Assembly: GCF_035818615.1 (NCBI RefSeq) | Contig: NZ_JAYKZY010000002.1 | Span: forward strand, 2,916,501-2,980,500 | Direction of reading: 5' to 3' | DNA from: Sphingobium sp. CR2-8 | GTDB lineage: Bacteria; Pseudomonadota; Alphaproteobacteria; Sphingomonadales; Sphingomonadaceae | Length of the DNA: 64,000 bases | Shown here: piece after piece, positions 25,348-34,201 of the stretch | Numbering within the stretch: the first letter of the stretch is position 1 | Layout of the letters: each line of letters starts with the position of its first letter | Program-made: the position numbers and the translations under genes | The notes under the pieces: generated by a model | What the model saw: only the letters and a program-made list of their open reading frames with translations | Told to the model about the DNA's origin: nothing | Database searches by the model: none

Positions 25348-26694
25348 ATGACCTTTTCCAAGAAACTTGGCGGCGTGGCGGGGGCTGCGGCCTTTTCGCT
25401 CTTCGCCGCCCTGCCCGCCTGGGCACAGGATGCGGCGGCACCCGCCGCCACCGTGAACAAGGGCGACGTCGCCTGGATGATGACCTCCACCGTCCTGGTG
25501 CTGGCCATGATCCTGCCGGGCCTGGCCCTGTTCTACGGTGGTCTGGTCCGCAGCAAGAACATGCTCTCGGTCATGACGCAGATCGGCGCGGCGGCATGTC
25601 TCGCGATGCTGATCTGGGTGATCTACGGCTATTCGATGGCCTTCGGCCCTGATTATACCAGCGGGCTGTCCAACTTCATCTCGACCTTCGACAAGGCGTT
25701 CCTGAAGGGCATCACGCCCGCTTCGCAGGCGGCGACCTTCACCGCGGGCGTCGAAATCCCCGAATATGTCTTCGTCTGCTTCCAGATGACCTTCGCTGCG
25801 ATCACCGTCGCGCTGGTGCTGGGTTCGGTAGTCGAACGCATCAAATTCTCGGCCGTGATGGTGTTTGCCGCCGTGTGGCTGACGATCGTCTATTTCCCGA
25901 TCGCACATATGGTGTGGGCGGCCAGCGGCCTGTTCTTCAAGCTCGGCGCGCTCGACTTTGCGGGCGGCACCGTCGTTCACATCAACGCCGGTGTTTCGGC
26001 GCTGGTGGCCTGCCTCATCCTGGGCAAGCGTATCGGCTTCCCCAAGGAACCGATGGCTCCGCACAGCCTGACGCTGACCGGCGTCGGCACCGGCCTGCTG
26101 TGGGTCGGCTGGTTCGGCTTCAACGCCGGTTCGGCGCTGGAAGCCAATGGCTCGGCCGCGCTCGCCATGATCAACACCTTCGTCGCCACGGCGTCGGGTG
26201 CCCTGTTCTGGATGCTCGCCGAAAAGGTGAACGGTCATAAGGGTTCGGCTCTGGGCTTCTGCTCCGGCATCATTGCCGGTCTGGTCGCCGTGACGCCTGC
26301 TGCCGGCAACTCCGGTCCCTTCGGCGCGATCATCCTGGGCGCTGTCGCATCGATCGTCTGCTTCTACGCCGTCACCGTGATCAAGCCCAAGCTTGGCTAT
26401 GACGACAGCCTCGACGCCTTCGGTATCCATGGCGTCGGCGGCATCATCGGCGCGATCGGCACCGCCATCGTCTATTCGCCTGCCTTCGGTGGCCCCGGCG
26501 CGGCAGATTATGAGATCGGTGCCAAGCTGATCGTCCAGATCGAAGCCGTCCTGGCCACGATCGTCTGGGCATCGATCGGCACCGCCATCGCCATCTTCAT
26601 CGCCAAGGCCGTAACCGGTCTGCGGGTCAGTCAGGAGGTCGAATATGAAGGCCTCGACCTCGGCGAACATGGCGAGCGGGCTTACAACGCCTGA
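25348..26694 (+). CDS. amtB: Ammonium transporter AmtB
   Basis: This is a 448-residue inner-membrane ammonium channel of the Amt/Rh family. A cleavable signal peptide ends near AWAQ, the first transmembrane segment is MILPGLALFYGGLVRSKN, and about 11 helices follow. The pore histidines are in GGTVVHINAG and FGIHGVGGI; LGFCSGIIAGLVAVTPAAG is the family signature. ATG 25348 follows a GGGGGG-rich ribosome site. It is cotranscribed with glnK, whose product gates it. Confidence 0.96.
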   Translation: MTFSKKLGGVAGAAAFSLFAALPAWAQDAAAPAATVNKGDVAWMMTSTVLVLAMILPGLALFYGGLVRSKNMLSVMTQIGAAACLAMLIWVIYGYSMAFGPDYTSGLSNFISTFDKAFLKGITPASQAATFTAGVEIPEYVFVCFQMTFAAITVALVLGSVVERIKFSAVMVFAAVWLTIVYFPIAHMVWAASGLFFKLGALDFAGGTVVHINAGVSALVACLILGKRIGFPKEPMAPHSLTLTGVGTGLLWVGWFGFNAGSALEANGSAALAMINTFVATASGALFWMLAEKVNGHKGSALGFCSGIIAGLVAVTPAAGNSGPFGAIILGAVASIVCFYAVTVIKPKLGYDDSLDAFGIHGVGGIIGAIGTAIVYSPAFGGPGAADYEIGAKLIVQIEAVLATIVWASIGTAIAIFIAKAVTGLRVSQEVEYEGLDLGEHGERAYNA

Positions 26695-26779
26695 TACTCA
26701 GGCATGAATTGGCAGGGCGGGCCGCCCGACACGGACATGGCCCGCCCGCCCCACCTTGTTCCTCCTGCGAACATGCCTC

Positions 26780-26810
26780 GGGTCGATGCGAAAGCATCGG
26801 CCCTTTTTTT
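26780..26810 (+). terminator. Rho-independent terminator after amtB
   Basis: GGGTCGATGC-GAAA-GCATCGGCCC followed by seven T. The GNRA loop, 10-bp stem (one wobble) and T7 make it a strong terminator of glnK-amtB. Confidence 0.92.
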
Positions 26811-27119
26811 GCCCCGGCCCACTGGCAGGTTCGTCTTGTGGCGCGTTTACTATGGCTCAAGGGGGAAGCCGTCGACGACGTCGCGATGGGCGGGGATGGC
26901 GACGATGATAACGTTGGCCGGATGTAGGACGGAACCCCTTCCCATCGAGAGCGAGGCGAAAGAAGCCGCAGCGCATCGCGCTTATATAGTAGCGGATAGC
27001 ACATGGCGCGTAGCGTTCGATGGGGGAGTTCAGAAGGCGACTTACTCGCCCTCCCCCTCCCCGCGCAGGCTGCCGGAATGGCGCGAGGGAATGGATCGAT
27101 AGGGAGCGTCAGACCCCGA
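26811..27119. other. 309-base region with no supported gene
   Basis: This lies between the amtB terminator and the crtB stop, which face each other. Frames on both strands are short or low in protein character. No strong crtB terminator was recognised. Confidence 0.4.
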
Positions 27120-28109
27120 TCATTCCGCCGGACGCGTCCATAGCGATGCGGGACGATCGGCATGGCTGGGCCAGCGACGGGCGCGACCCGGCACGGCCAG
27201 GCCCGCGCGCACCACCCAGCCCAGCTTTTCGCGCTTGGATGTCATGACCCGGTCGTCCCAGGCATGCTCGCCCCGCCGTGCGACTTCCCGTGCGATATCG
27301 CCATAGATGCCCGCTGCGGCCAATACGGCCCAAGCGGCGCGCGGCGGTAGCGCGCCGGTGCCATGGCGGGCGCTGTCTTCATAGGCGGCCGCCATATCCG
27401 CCATTCGGCGCGCCAGGATCGCCAGGCGCGGCCGGACCCAGGGCTTCATATGTTCACCCGGCGGGATGTCCATCTCCACCAGCCACTCTTCGGGCAGGTA
27501 ACAGCGGTCCGCCGCTTCATCCTCGCTGATGTCGCGGGCGATGTTGGCAAGCTGGAAGGCCAGCCCCAGGTCGCAGGCGCGGTCGAGCGTGGCGTGGTCG
27601 TTTGGATCGACCCCCATCAACACGGCCATCATGCAACCGACCGCGCCGGCGACATGATAGCAATAGCGCAGCATGTCGGCTTCGCTGCGTGGCCGCCATT
27701 CGCGGGCGTCCAACGCGAAGCCTTCGATCAGGTCGTAAGCATAGCGGTCGGGAATGGCGCATTCGCGCATCACGACACCGAACCCGTCGAAGGCCGGGTC
27801 GCCGGTGGGTTCGCCGCGCAAGGCCTTACCCGACAGCACCCGGATCGTGGAGAGACGCGCCTGGCCGTCCGTTACGCCTTGCAACGTGCCGCCATGGTCC
27901 TGGCCATCGGCGATGTCGTCGCATTTGCGGCACCATGCATAAAGCAGCCAAGCCCGCTCACGGGTTTGCGGATCGAACAATTTCGAGGCGAGGGCGAAGG
28001 ATTTGGAGCCGCGCGCGATGCTGTCGCGCGCATGGGCGACGAGGGCAGACCGATCCAAGGCCGCCCTCTCGCCTGTGGGAAGGGTCGGGATAGGGTTTGT
28101 CACATCCAT
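27120..28109 (-). CDS. crtB: Phytoene synthase CrtB
   Basis: Joins two geranylgeranyl-PP to 15-cis-phytoene, the first carotenoid step. The 329-residue protein has RGSKSFALASKLF at the start, the first Asp-rich metal site WCRKCDDIADG and the second LANIARDISEDEAADRCYLP, all expected in squalene/phytoene synthases. It is the last gene of the crtY-crtI-LOG-crtB run, 79 bases after the LOG gene. Confidence 0.95.
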   Translation of the reverse strand: MDVTNPIPTLPTGERAALDRSALVAHARDSIARGSKSFALASKLFDPQTRERAWLLYAWCRKCDDIADGQDHGGTLQGVTDGQARLSTIRVLSGKALRGEPTGDPAFDGFGVVMRECAIPDRYAYDLIEGFALDAREWRPRSEADMLRYCYHVAGAVGCMMAVLMGVDPNDHATLDRACDLGLAFQLANIARDISEDEAADRCYLPEEWLVEMDIPPGEHMKPWVRPRLAILARRMADMAAAYEDSARHGTGALPPRAAWAVLAAAGIYGDIAREVARRGEHAWDDRVMTSKREKLGWVVRAGLAVPGRARRWPSHADRPASLWTRPAE

Positions 28110-28188
28110 GCTCAGGACATGCCCTCGCCTAACCCCCGCGTCGAGTCCCTCGCCTCAATGCGACGCCAGCGAAAGGAAAGTGCCGATG

Positions 28189-28770
28189 TCAGAGCCGTGC
28201 CGCCTTCATCACGAAGATCGTTTCGTGCGGCTGATAGGCGGCCATGGAATCGACCAACCCTTCGATATTGTCGTCATGGATCATGATCCCGGCATGCTGG
28301 GCGCGGATGAAGCCCACCTCCACCATCTGCCGGTTGAAGCCGATGAGCTGATCATAGAAACCCGCGACGTTTAGCAGACCGACCGGCTTGCTGTGATAGC
28401 CAAGCTGCGCCCAGCTGATCGCTTCCCACAATTCGTCCATCGTGCCGACCCCGCCGGGCAGGGTCACGAAGCCGTCGGACAGGTCGGTGAACAGCTGCTT
28501 GCGCTGGTGCATGGTCTGGACGACGTGCAATTGCGTGCAGCCGCGGTGCGCGACCTCCGCGCCGACCAGCGCCTCGGGGATTACGCCGATCACTTCGCCG
28601 CCCGCCTCCAGCGCAGCGTCGGCCACCGCGCCCATCAGGCCCAGGCGCCCGCCGCCATAGACCACGCCGATGCCGCGCTGCGCCAAAGTGCGGCCGACAT
28701 GGCGCGCGGCATCGATATAGGTGAGGTCGGCGGGGGTCGCCGACCCGCAATAGACTGCCAGTCTCTTCAT
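28189..28770 (-). CDS. LOG family protein (nucleotide 5'-monophosphate phosphoribohydrolase type)
   Basis: This 193-residue Rossmann protein cuts the N-glycosidic bond of nucleoside monophosphates, with cytokinin nucleotides the known plant substrate. GGGRLGLMG is the nucleotide-binding loop and PGGVGTMDELWE the catalytic LOG motif, including the active Glu. It lies between crtI (gap 27) and crtB within the carotenoid run, with no evident link to carotenoid chemistry. The physiological substrate in bacteria is uncertain. Confidence 0.9.
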   Translation of the reverse strand: MKRLAVYCGSATPADLTYIDAARHVGRTLAQRGIGVVYGGGRLGLMGAVADAALEAGGEVIGVIPEALVGAEVAHRGCTQLHVVQTMHQRKQLFTDLSDGFVTLPGGVGTMDELWEAISWAQLGYHSKPVGLLNVAGFYDQLIGFNRQMVEVGFIRAQHAGIMIHDDNIEGLVDSMAAYQPHETIFVMKAARL

Positions 28771-28797
28771 CGTCTCATTCCATCCGGGGCAGCGCCC

Positions 28798-30279
28798 CTA
28801 TCGCAAATCATCCAGCATCAGCGCGGCGGTCGCCTTGGCGCTGCCCACCACGCCGGGGATGCCCGCGCCGGGATGGGTGCCGGCCCCTACCAGATACAGA
28901 TTGGGAATGACATCGTCGCGATTATGGGCGCGGAACCAGGCGCTTTGCGTCAGCAGCGGCTCCAGGCTGAAGGCGCTGCCCATATGGGCGTTGAGGTCGC
29001 GGCCGAAATCACTGGGCGCATAATGGAACCGAGTGACGATGCGCGAACGGATATCCGGGATCAAGCGATGCTGGATCTCGTCCAATATGCGTTCGGCATA
29101 GGCATGGCCAAACTGGTCCCAGTCGATCGGCAGTTTCCCCATATGCGGCACCGGGGCGAGCGCATAGAAGGTCGAATGCCCGTCCGGCGCCATCGACGGA
29201 TCGGTAACGGTCGGGTGGTGCAGATAGAGCGAGAAATCCTGCGGCAGGACGCCATGATCGTAAATATCGGTCAGCAGCCCTTCGTATCGCGGGCCGAACA
29301 GGATCATATGGTGCGGGATTCCCGGCCAGCTGCCCTTGATGCCGAAATGCAGGACGAACAGGCTGGGCGACCAGCGCTTTTGCGCCAGTTTCTCGCCCTG
29401 TTTCTGTCCGCGTGGATGATGGCCCAGCAGGTCGCGATAGCTGTGCATCAGATCGGCGTTGGTCGCGATCGCGTCCGCCTCTCCGCGCCAGCCCGACGCG
29501 GTATGGACCGCCGTCGCCTTGTCACCATAGGTTTCGATCCGGGTGACGGGATCGCCGAGGCGCAGCGTGCCGCCCAGCCGCTCGAAATGCGTCGCCATGC
29601 CCTGGACCAGGCGGTTGGTGCCGCCTTTGGCGAACCAGACGCCGCCATCCTTTTCCAGCTTGTGGATGAGGGCGTAGATGGCGCTGGTCTTCATCGGATT
29701 GCCGCCGACGAGCAGGGTGTGGAAGGACAGCGCCTCGCGCAGCTTTTCGTTCTTCACATGGGATGCGACGACCGAATAGACCGAGCGCCAGGCCTGATAT
29801 TTGGCGAGGCTGGGCGCCGCCTTGATCATGGAGGCGAAGTCGAGAAAGGCGACCGAGCCGAGCTTGCGATAGCCCTCTTCAAACACGCCCGCTGCATAAT
29901 CGCAAAACCGGTCATAGCCCGCGACATCGCCCGGATCGAGCTTAGCGATTTCGGCGCGCAGGGCGGCCTCGTCATTGCTGTAATCGAAATTCGTGCCATC
30001 GCGCCAGTTCAGTCGGTAGAAGGGCGACACGGGCATCAATGTGACGTCCTGCGCCATGTCGTGCCCCGACAGGCGCCACAGTTCGGCCAGGCAATCGGGG
30101 TCGGTGATGACGGTCGGCCCGGCGTCGAAGGTGAAGCCGTCCTTTTCCCACATATAGGCGCGGCCGCCGGGACGGTCGCGCCCTTCGACCAGGGTCGTGT
30201 CTATGCCTGCCGATTGCAGACGGATGGCGAGCGCTAGGCCGCCAAAGCCCGCGCCGATGACGATCGCTGTCCTGTTCAT
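28798..30279 (-). CDS. crtI: Phytoene desaturase CrtI
   Basis: FAD-dependent desaturase that turns phytoene into lycopene. It has 493 residues from ATG 30279. The N-terminal FAD motif is AIVIGAGFGGLALAIRLQSAG; the C-terminal signature LYLVGAGTHPGAGIPGVVGSA is diagnostic. The start overlaps the crtY stop by one base (TGATG), so the two are translationally coupled. The ORF open 21 codons further upstream lies inside crtY. Confidence 0.95.
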   Translation of the reverse strand: MNRTAIVIGAGFGGLALAIRLQSAGIDTTLVEGRDRPGGRAYMWEKDGFTFDAGPTVITDPDCLAELWRLSGHDMAQDVTLMPVSPFYRLNWRDGTNFDYSNDEAALRAEIAKLDPGDVAGYDRFCDYAAGVFEEGYRKLGSVAFLDFASMIKAAPSLAKYQAWRSVYSVVASHVKNEKLREALSFHTLLVGGNPMKTSAIYALIHKLEKDGGVWFAKGGTNRLVQGMATHFERLGGTLRLGDPVTRIETYGDKATAVHTASGWRGEADAIATNADLMHSYRDLLGHHPRGQKQGEKLAQKRWSPSLFVLHFGIKGSWPGIPHHMILFGPRYEGLLTDIYDHGVLPQDFSLYLHHPTVTDPSMAPDGHSTFYALAPVPHMGKLPIDWDQFGHAYAERILDEIQHRLIPDIRSRIVTRFHYAPSDFGRDLNAHMGSAFSLEPLLTQSAWFRAHNRDDVIPNLYLVGAGTHPGAGIPGVVGSAKATAALMLDDLR

Positions 30280-31427
30280 CAGGCGGGCGGGTTCAACAAT
30301 GTTCGCATGGCATCCCTTATGGGCACGGGTGGCCGTCCGCACAAGATGCGCAAACGGTCAGTCATCGATGAACGACCGGCATAGAAGCGCTGGATGAGGT
30401 CGGGGCGCAAACGATAGAAGCGCGCGAAGATGCGCCAGCGCTGATCCGGCACAGCGGCGCCGAACAGCATCTTGCCCAGCAGGCGGTAATAGCCGCCCCG
30501 TCGCCACTGCGTCGCGGCGTAGGCGCGCGTGGCCGTCGGCAGTCCGTCGAGCGGCTGATCCGCCAGCCAGAGAGCGAAGCGCACGGCGTCGGGCAGCGAA
30601 TAGCCCGTCATCGGCTGGAACAGGCCGGCGCGCACCCCGGCGCGAGCGACAGGATCGTCCTTGGGCCAGTAACGGTCGAAGTGGCCGCCATGGACGACCG
30701 GCAGCACGCCCTGTTCGCGATGGACGACTTCGCCCTGCCAGCCCTTTCCCTGCGCATAGGCGGCGATGCGGGCGGCGATGGCGGGCACGTCCAGGGTCGG
30801 CGTATCGCTATAATAGGTGTCTTCGATGAAGATGGTGCGGTCGTCCCACGGCAGCAGATAGACGAAGCGATAGCCGTCCGTCTGGTCGACCGTCGCATCC
30901 ATGATGACCGGGCGATCGACGCCGTGAGGGGTGTCGAGGCGCAGCGTGTGCCCCACGAACTTCTGCCAGCCGCAACGGAGCGTGGACAAGTCCCCCGCGC
31001 CTCGCGCGTCGATGACTGCTTTGGCCCGGATCTGGCGACCGTCGGCAAGGGTGACGAGGTCAGGAGACAAGGCAGCGACCGGCACACCGGTCAGCAGCCG
31101 ATCCCCCAGTTCGCGTTCGAGTGCGACAGCGAGTTGGACAGTAGTAACGCTATTATAGGGCGTGGCCAATTGCCGGGAATGCCCTGGAAAATAAACGGTA
31201 TGGCCCTGCGGCCAGCGATGGGCGACCAGCGGATCGATCAGCCAGCGGTCCGCGGGCGCGACGTCGCCGTCGAAGAAGGACCAGACATGGTTGCCGCCGG
31301 GGCGATCACCCTGCTCCACCAGCAGCAGGCGGACGTCCGGGCGCAGCCGCGCGAAGGCGAGCGCGATCAGGCCGCCGGCCAGGCCACCGCCGATGATCGC
31401 CAAATCGCAGTTCAGATCGTTCGCCAT
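30279..31427 (-). CDS. crtY: Lycopene beta-cyclase CrtY
   Basis: Cyclises lycopene to beta-carotene, giving the precursor of zeaxanthin/nostoxanthin-type yellow pigments of sphingomonads. The 382-residue protein has the FAD fold LAIIGGGLAGGLIALAFARL, then RPGGNHVWSFFDGD and FIEDTYYSDTP, typical of bacterial CrtY. It is the first gene of the carotenoid run; its promoter shares the 76-base gap with the divergent metal-sensor gene. Confidence 0.94.
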   Translation of the reverse strand: MANDLNCDLAIIGGGLAGGLIALAFARLRPDVRLLLVEQGDRPGGNHVWSFFDGDVAPADRWLIDPLVAHRWPQGHTVYFPGHSRQLATPYNSVTTVQLAVALERELGDRLLTGVPVAALSPDLVTLADGRQIRAKAVIDARGAGDLSTLRCGWQKFVGHTLRLDTPHGVDRPVIMDATVDQTDGYRFVYLLPWDDRTIFIEDTYYSDTPTLDVPAIAARIAAYAQGKGWQGEVVHREQGVLPVVHGGHFDRYWPKDDPVARAGVRAGLFQPMTGYSLPDAVRFALWLADQPLDGLPTATRAYAATQWRRGGYYRLLGKMLFGAAVPDQRWRIFARFYRLRPDLIQRFYAGRSSMTDRLRILCGRPPVPIRDAMRTLLNPPA

Positions 31428-31488
31428 ATCATAGCTGATAGGGGAGCATGGGCCAACGATCCACTGTTGGTTTTCATGTCCATATAGT

Positions 31489-31505
31489 ATAGGGGACTAC
31501 CCTAT
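31489..31505. promoter_or_regulatory. Predicted operator of the DmeR-type metal sensor
   Basis: ATAGGG-GACTA-CCCTAT is a perfect 6-bp inverted repeat overlapping the sensor ATG. It extends on the left to ATAGTATAGGGG. G/C-tract palindromes flanked by AT are the known target form of RcnR/FrmR/CsoR-family repressors, so it probably gives autoregulation and control of the exporter. It is also close to the divergent crtY promoter. Confidence 0.7.
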
Positions 31506-31776
31506 GCATATTATAGACGATCGCGATAAATTGTTGGCGCGCGTGCGCCGGATCGCAGGACAGGTTGCAGCCATCGACCGGCAATTGTCCGGCGACGCGG
31601 GCTGTTCGGAAACGCTGCAACTGGTCGCGTCGGTGCGCGGGGCCGTGGGGAGCCTGGTGGAAGAGCTGATCGAACAGCATATGCGCGAGCATGTGGCCCG
31701 CCCCGGCCTGTCGGACGAGGCGCGCCTGGCCGCGACAGAAGAGATGCTGGCGCTGATCCGCCGTTACGGGAAATGA
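31504..31776 (+). CDS. dmeR: Metal-sensing repressor, RcnR/DmeR type
   Basis: This 90-residue all-helical CsoR/RcnR/FrmR-family repressor has the opening KLLARVRRIAGQVAAIDRQL. His2, Cys34, His59 and His63 are placed like the Ni/Co ligands His3, Cys35, His60 and His64 of RcnR; FrmR needs only the Cys/His pair and CsoR a different set. Metal binding would release DNA. Its stop overlaps the exporter start by 4 bases. DmeR rather than FrmR is favoured by the CDF exporter that follows. The specific metal is inferred. Confidence 0.85.
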   Translation: MHIIDDRDKLLARVRRIAGQVAAIDRQLSGDAGCSETLQLVASVRGAVGSLVEELIEQHMREHVARPGLSDEARLAATEEMLALIRRYGK

Positions 31777-32783
31777 CGATGCACGACGAAAAGGGCCATC
31801 ATCACGGCCACGGCCACGACGTCCACAGCCATGAAAATAAGGCCATTGCGCCGTTGCAGGGTCGTTCGGGCAATGGGGCGAACGATAGCGAAGACAGCCA
31901 TTATTTCGACCATATCTATCTGTCCGCCGGGCACGACCAGAATGCCAGGCGGACGATATGGGTCGTGTGGCTGACCGCTGCGACGATGGTGGTGGAGATC
32001 GTCTTCGGCTGGATCACCGGATCGATGGCGCTGTTGGCGGACGGATTCCACATGGCGACCCACGCCGGTGCACTGGCGGTGGCAGCGGCCGCCTATGGCT
32101 ATGCCAGGCGTCATGCACGCAACCCGCGCTACACGTTCGGGACCGGCAAGGTGGGCGACCTGTCGGGCTTCGCATCCGCGCTGCTGCTGGGCGTTACCGC
32201 CCTGTTCATCGCGGTCGAATCGGGCATGCGCCTGTTTCAGCCGATCCATGTCGCCTTCGGCGAGGCGACCTTGGTGGCGATCATCGGCCTGATCATCAAC
32301 ATCGTCAGCGCGCTGTTGCTTGGGCACGACCATAGTCACGACCATGGGCCGGACGATGGTCACGACCATAAGCATGGCCATGGCGACAATAATCTGCGCG
32401 CCGCCTATGTGCATGTGCTGACCGACGCGCTGACGTCGGTGCTGGCGATCGGGGCGTTGCTGGCCGGGCGCTATCTGGGCTGGTGGTGGATGGACCCGGC
32501 GGTTGGCCTGCTGGGCGCGGTGGTGATCGCGCGATGGGCCTGGGGCCTGATGAAGGATACCGCCACGATCCTGCTAGATACGGCGGAACCGGCCCTGATG
32601 GCGCGGGTCCGCACCCTGGTGGAAGACGAAGGCGCGGTGATCCGCGACCTGCATGTCTGGCGCATCGGGCCGCAGGCGCATGCCGCGATCATCAGCCTGG
32701 CGCCGGGCGCCGACGCCATCAAGGTGCGGGCACGGGTGCGCAGCTTGCCGCGGATGGAGCATGTCACGGTAGAATGCGGTTGA
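31773..32783 (+). CDS. dmeF: Cation diffusion facilitator exporter, DmeF-like
   Basis: This 336-residue CDF transporter exports divalent metal (Co/Ni in DmeF) in exchange for protons. A His-rich N-terminus (HHHGHGHDVHSHE) is followed by six transmembrane helices; TM2 carries ADGFH (HxxxD-type site variant) and TM5 HVLTDALTSVLA. The cytoplasmic His loop HDHSHDHGPDDGHDHKHGHG lies between TM4 and TM5. The C-terminal domain contains VIRDLHVWRIGPQAHA. It is translationally coupled to the sensor gene. Zn transport cannot be excluded. Confidence 0.88.
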   Translation: MTMHDEKGHHHGHGHDVHSHENKAIAPLQGRSGNGANDSEDSHYFDHIYLSAGHDQNARRTIWVVWLTAATMVVEIVFGWITGSMALLADGFHMATHAGALAVAAAAYGYARRHARNPRYTFGTGKVGDLSGFASALLLGVTALFIAVESGMRLFQPIHVAFGEATLVAIIGLIINIVSALLLGHDHSHDHGPDDGHDHKHGHGDNNLRAAYVHVLTDALTSVLAIGALLAGRYLGWWWMDPAVGLLGAVVIARWAWGLMKDTATILLDTAEPALMARVRTLVEDEGAVIRDLHVWRIGPQAHAAIISLAPGADAIKVRARVRSLPRMEHVTVECG

Positions 32784-32787
32784 AGCG

Positions 32788-33378
32788 CTAGGGCCGCTCG
32801 TCCCAGCGCAGTAGCGTCACCGCGCCGGTTGCGTCGACTGCCAGTTCACCAAAGGCCCCGGTTCGCAATTTGAGTGCGCCGAGTGGCAATCCGGCGGCGA
32901 TCAGCGCGAAGCGGGCCGCGCCGTTGCTGGTGACGAGCAAATCGACACCTGCCTCGCGTTCCGCGAAGAAGGCGCGCCAGGCGGAGATACGCCGGTCCGC
33001 GTCGACGATCCAGCCGTCGGGGGCAACGCCGCGTTCGTCCCAGTCGGCGAGCGCCTGCGCACCTATGCGGGCCACCACCTCCGCCTCCGGGCGGCCTTCG
33101 TCCGGGCCGTGATCGATCTCGCCCAGCCAGTCGCGGGTGCCGTCCTGAGCATGACCGGTAGCGATCGCGATGCGATCCGCCGTCTGTCGGGCGCGCTGCA
33201 ACGGGCTGGCGAGCAGACGATCTATGGGGAGCGTCTGGCCTGCAAACCATTGCCCCAGTCGGTCGGCCTGGGCGACGCCGCTTTCCACCAGGGGGATATC
33301 GGTGCGCGACCCCACGCGTCGCGCCTGCGCACTGCTGGCGAAGGTATTGCCGTGACGAATGATGAAGAGGCGGCGCAT
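32788..33378 (-). CDS. Histidine phosphatase family protein
   Basis: This 196-residue phosphatase of the phosphoglycerate mutase-like superfamily begins MRRLFIIRHGNTFA, with the catalytic RHG. Arg in SPLQRARQTA and the late LLVTSNGAARFAL (where His is usual in the second motif, here Asn) complete the site. The missing His may lower or alter activity. It follows kdsB by 13 bases; ATG 33417 is possible but would overlap kdsB. The substrate is unknown. Confidence 0.8.
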   Translation of the reverse strand: MRRLFIIRHGNTFASSAQARRVGSRTDIPLVESGVAQADRLGQWFAGQTLPIDRLLASPLQRARQTADRIAIATGHAQDGTRDWLGEIDHGPDEGRPEAEVVARIGAQALADWDERGVAPDGWIVDADRRISAWRAFFAEREAGVDLLVTSNGAARFALIAAGLPLGALKLRTGAFGELAVDATGAVTLLRWDERP

Positions 33379-33391
33379 CGTGCGGACCGGG

Positions 33392-34201
33392 TCAGAGCGG
33401 CGGCGTGGGGTCGCCATAGAGGGCGATCAACGCTTCGACCCGGCTGATGTCAGCCTCCGTATCGATACCGCTGCTGTCGAAACGGGGCGGATCGACCGCG
33501 ACGGTCATGACCGGAATGCCGAGTTCGAGCAGGCGCAGTTGCTCCAGCCCTTCCAGATTTTCCAGCGCCGTGGGGGGGCATGCCTCAAATTGTTGCAAAG
33601 CGTTCAATGCGTAGCCGTATAAGCCCACATGACGCCAGATCGGCGAGCGCGGCGCGGTGTCGCGCAACCTGTCCTCGCCCCGGATGGCCGGAATGATCGT
33701 CTTGGAAAACCATAGGGCGCGGCCGTCCGGCGCGCGCGCGCAGGTCGTGCCGCTGAAGGGCGAACGGCTCTTATGCTCGCGCAGCGCGTCGAGCGCGGGC
33801 CAGTCGAGCGCGATCACCGGGGTCGCGACCGGGGCACCGGCCTGTAACGCGTCGATCACCGCGCCCAGTGCGCCTTCGGGCTGGAAGGGAGAATCGCCCT
33901 GAAGATTGATGACGAAACGGGGTGGCGCCGACTGGGCCAGCGCGGCGGCGAGCGCGCGGCCCGATCCGGTGGCGATGGCGCTGTCAGTCATGACCGCATC
34001 GCATCCGGCTGCACGGGCATGGTCGGCGATCGCGTCATCGTCCGTCGCCACGACCAATATCGTGTCGGTCCGCGCGCCGATTGCCGCGCGCGCCATGGCG
34101 ATCGTGCGGTGAAGCAACGTTCGCCCCGCGATCAACCGCAACGGCTTGCGCGGCAGGCGGGACGAGCCTGCCCGCGCGGGAATGACGACCAGAAAGCTCA
34201 G
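33392..34201 (-). CDS. kdsB: 3-deoxy-manno-octulosonate cytidylyltransferase KdsB
   Basis: Activates Kdo to CMP-Kdo for lipid A/inner-core synthesis. The family N-terminus FLVVIPARAGSSRLPRKPL is encoded before the first ATG/GTG/TTG codon in frame, so the gene must start further upstream; the best choice is CTG at 34201, overlapping the kdsD stop as CTGA. Other motifs: VVATDDDAIADHA, RFVINLQGDSPF, RHVGLYGYA and LENLEGLEQLRLLELG. About 269 residues. Neighbour kdsD makes the Kdo precursor, so the pair is functionally linked. Confidence 0.9.
   Translation of the reverse strand: MSFLVVIPARAGSSRLPRKPLRLIAGRTLLHRTIAMARAAIGARTDTILVVATDDDAIADHARAAGCDAVMTDSAIATGSGRALAAALAQSAPPRFVINLQGDSPFQPEGALGAVIDALQAGAPVATPVIALDWPALDALREHKSRSPFSGTTCARAPDGRALWFSKTIIPAIRGEDRLRDTAPRSPIWRHVGLYGYALNALQQFEACPPTALENLEGLEQLRLLELGIPVMTVAVDPPRFDSSGIDTEADISRVEALIALYGDPTPPL

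Noticed and set aside
28393..30237. 614-codon plus-strand open frame over crtI and LOG
   Set aside because: Antisense shadow; low-complexity composition and no recognised domain.
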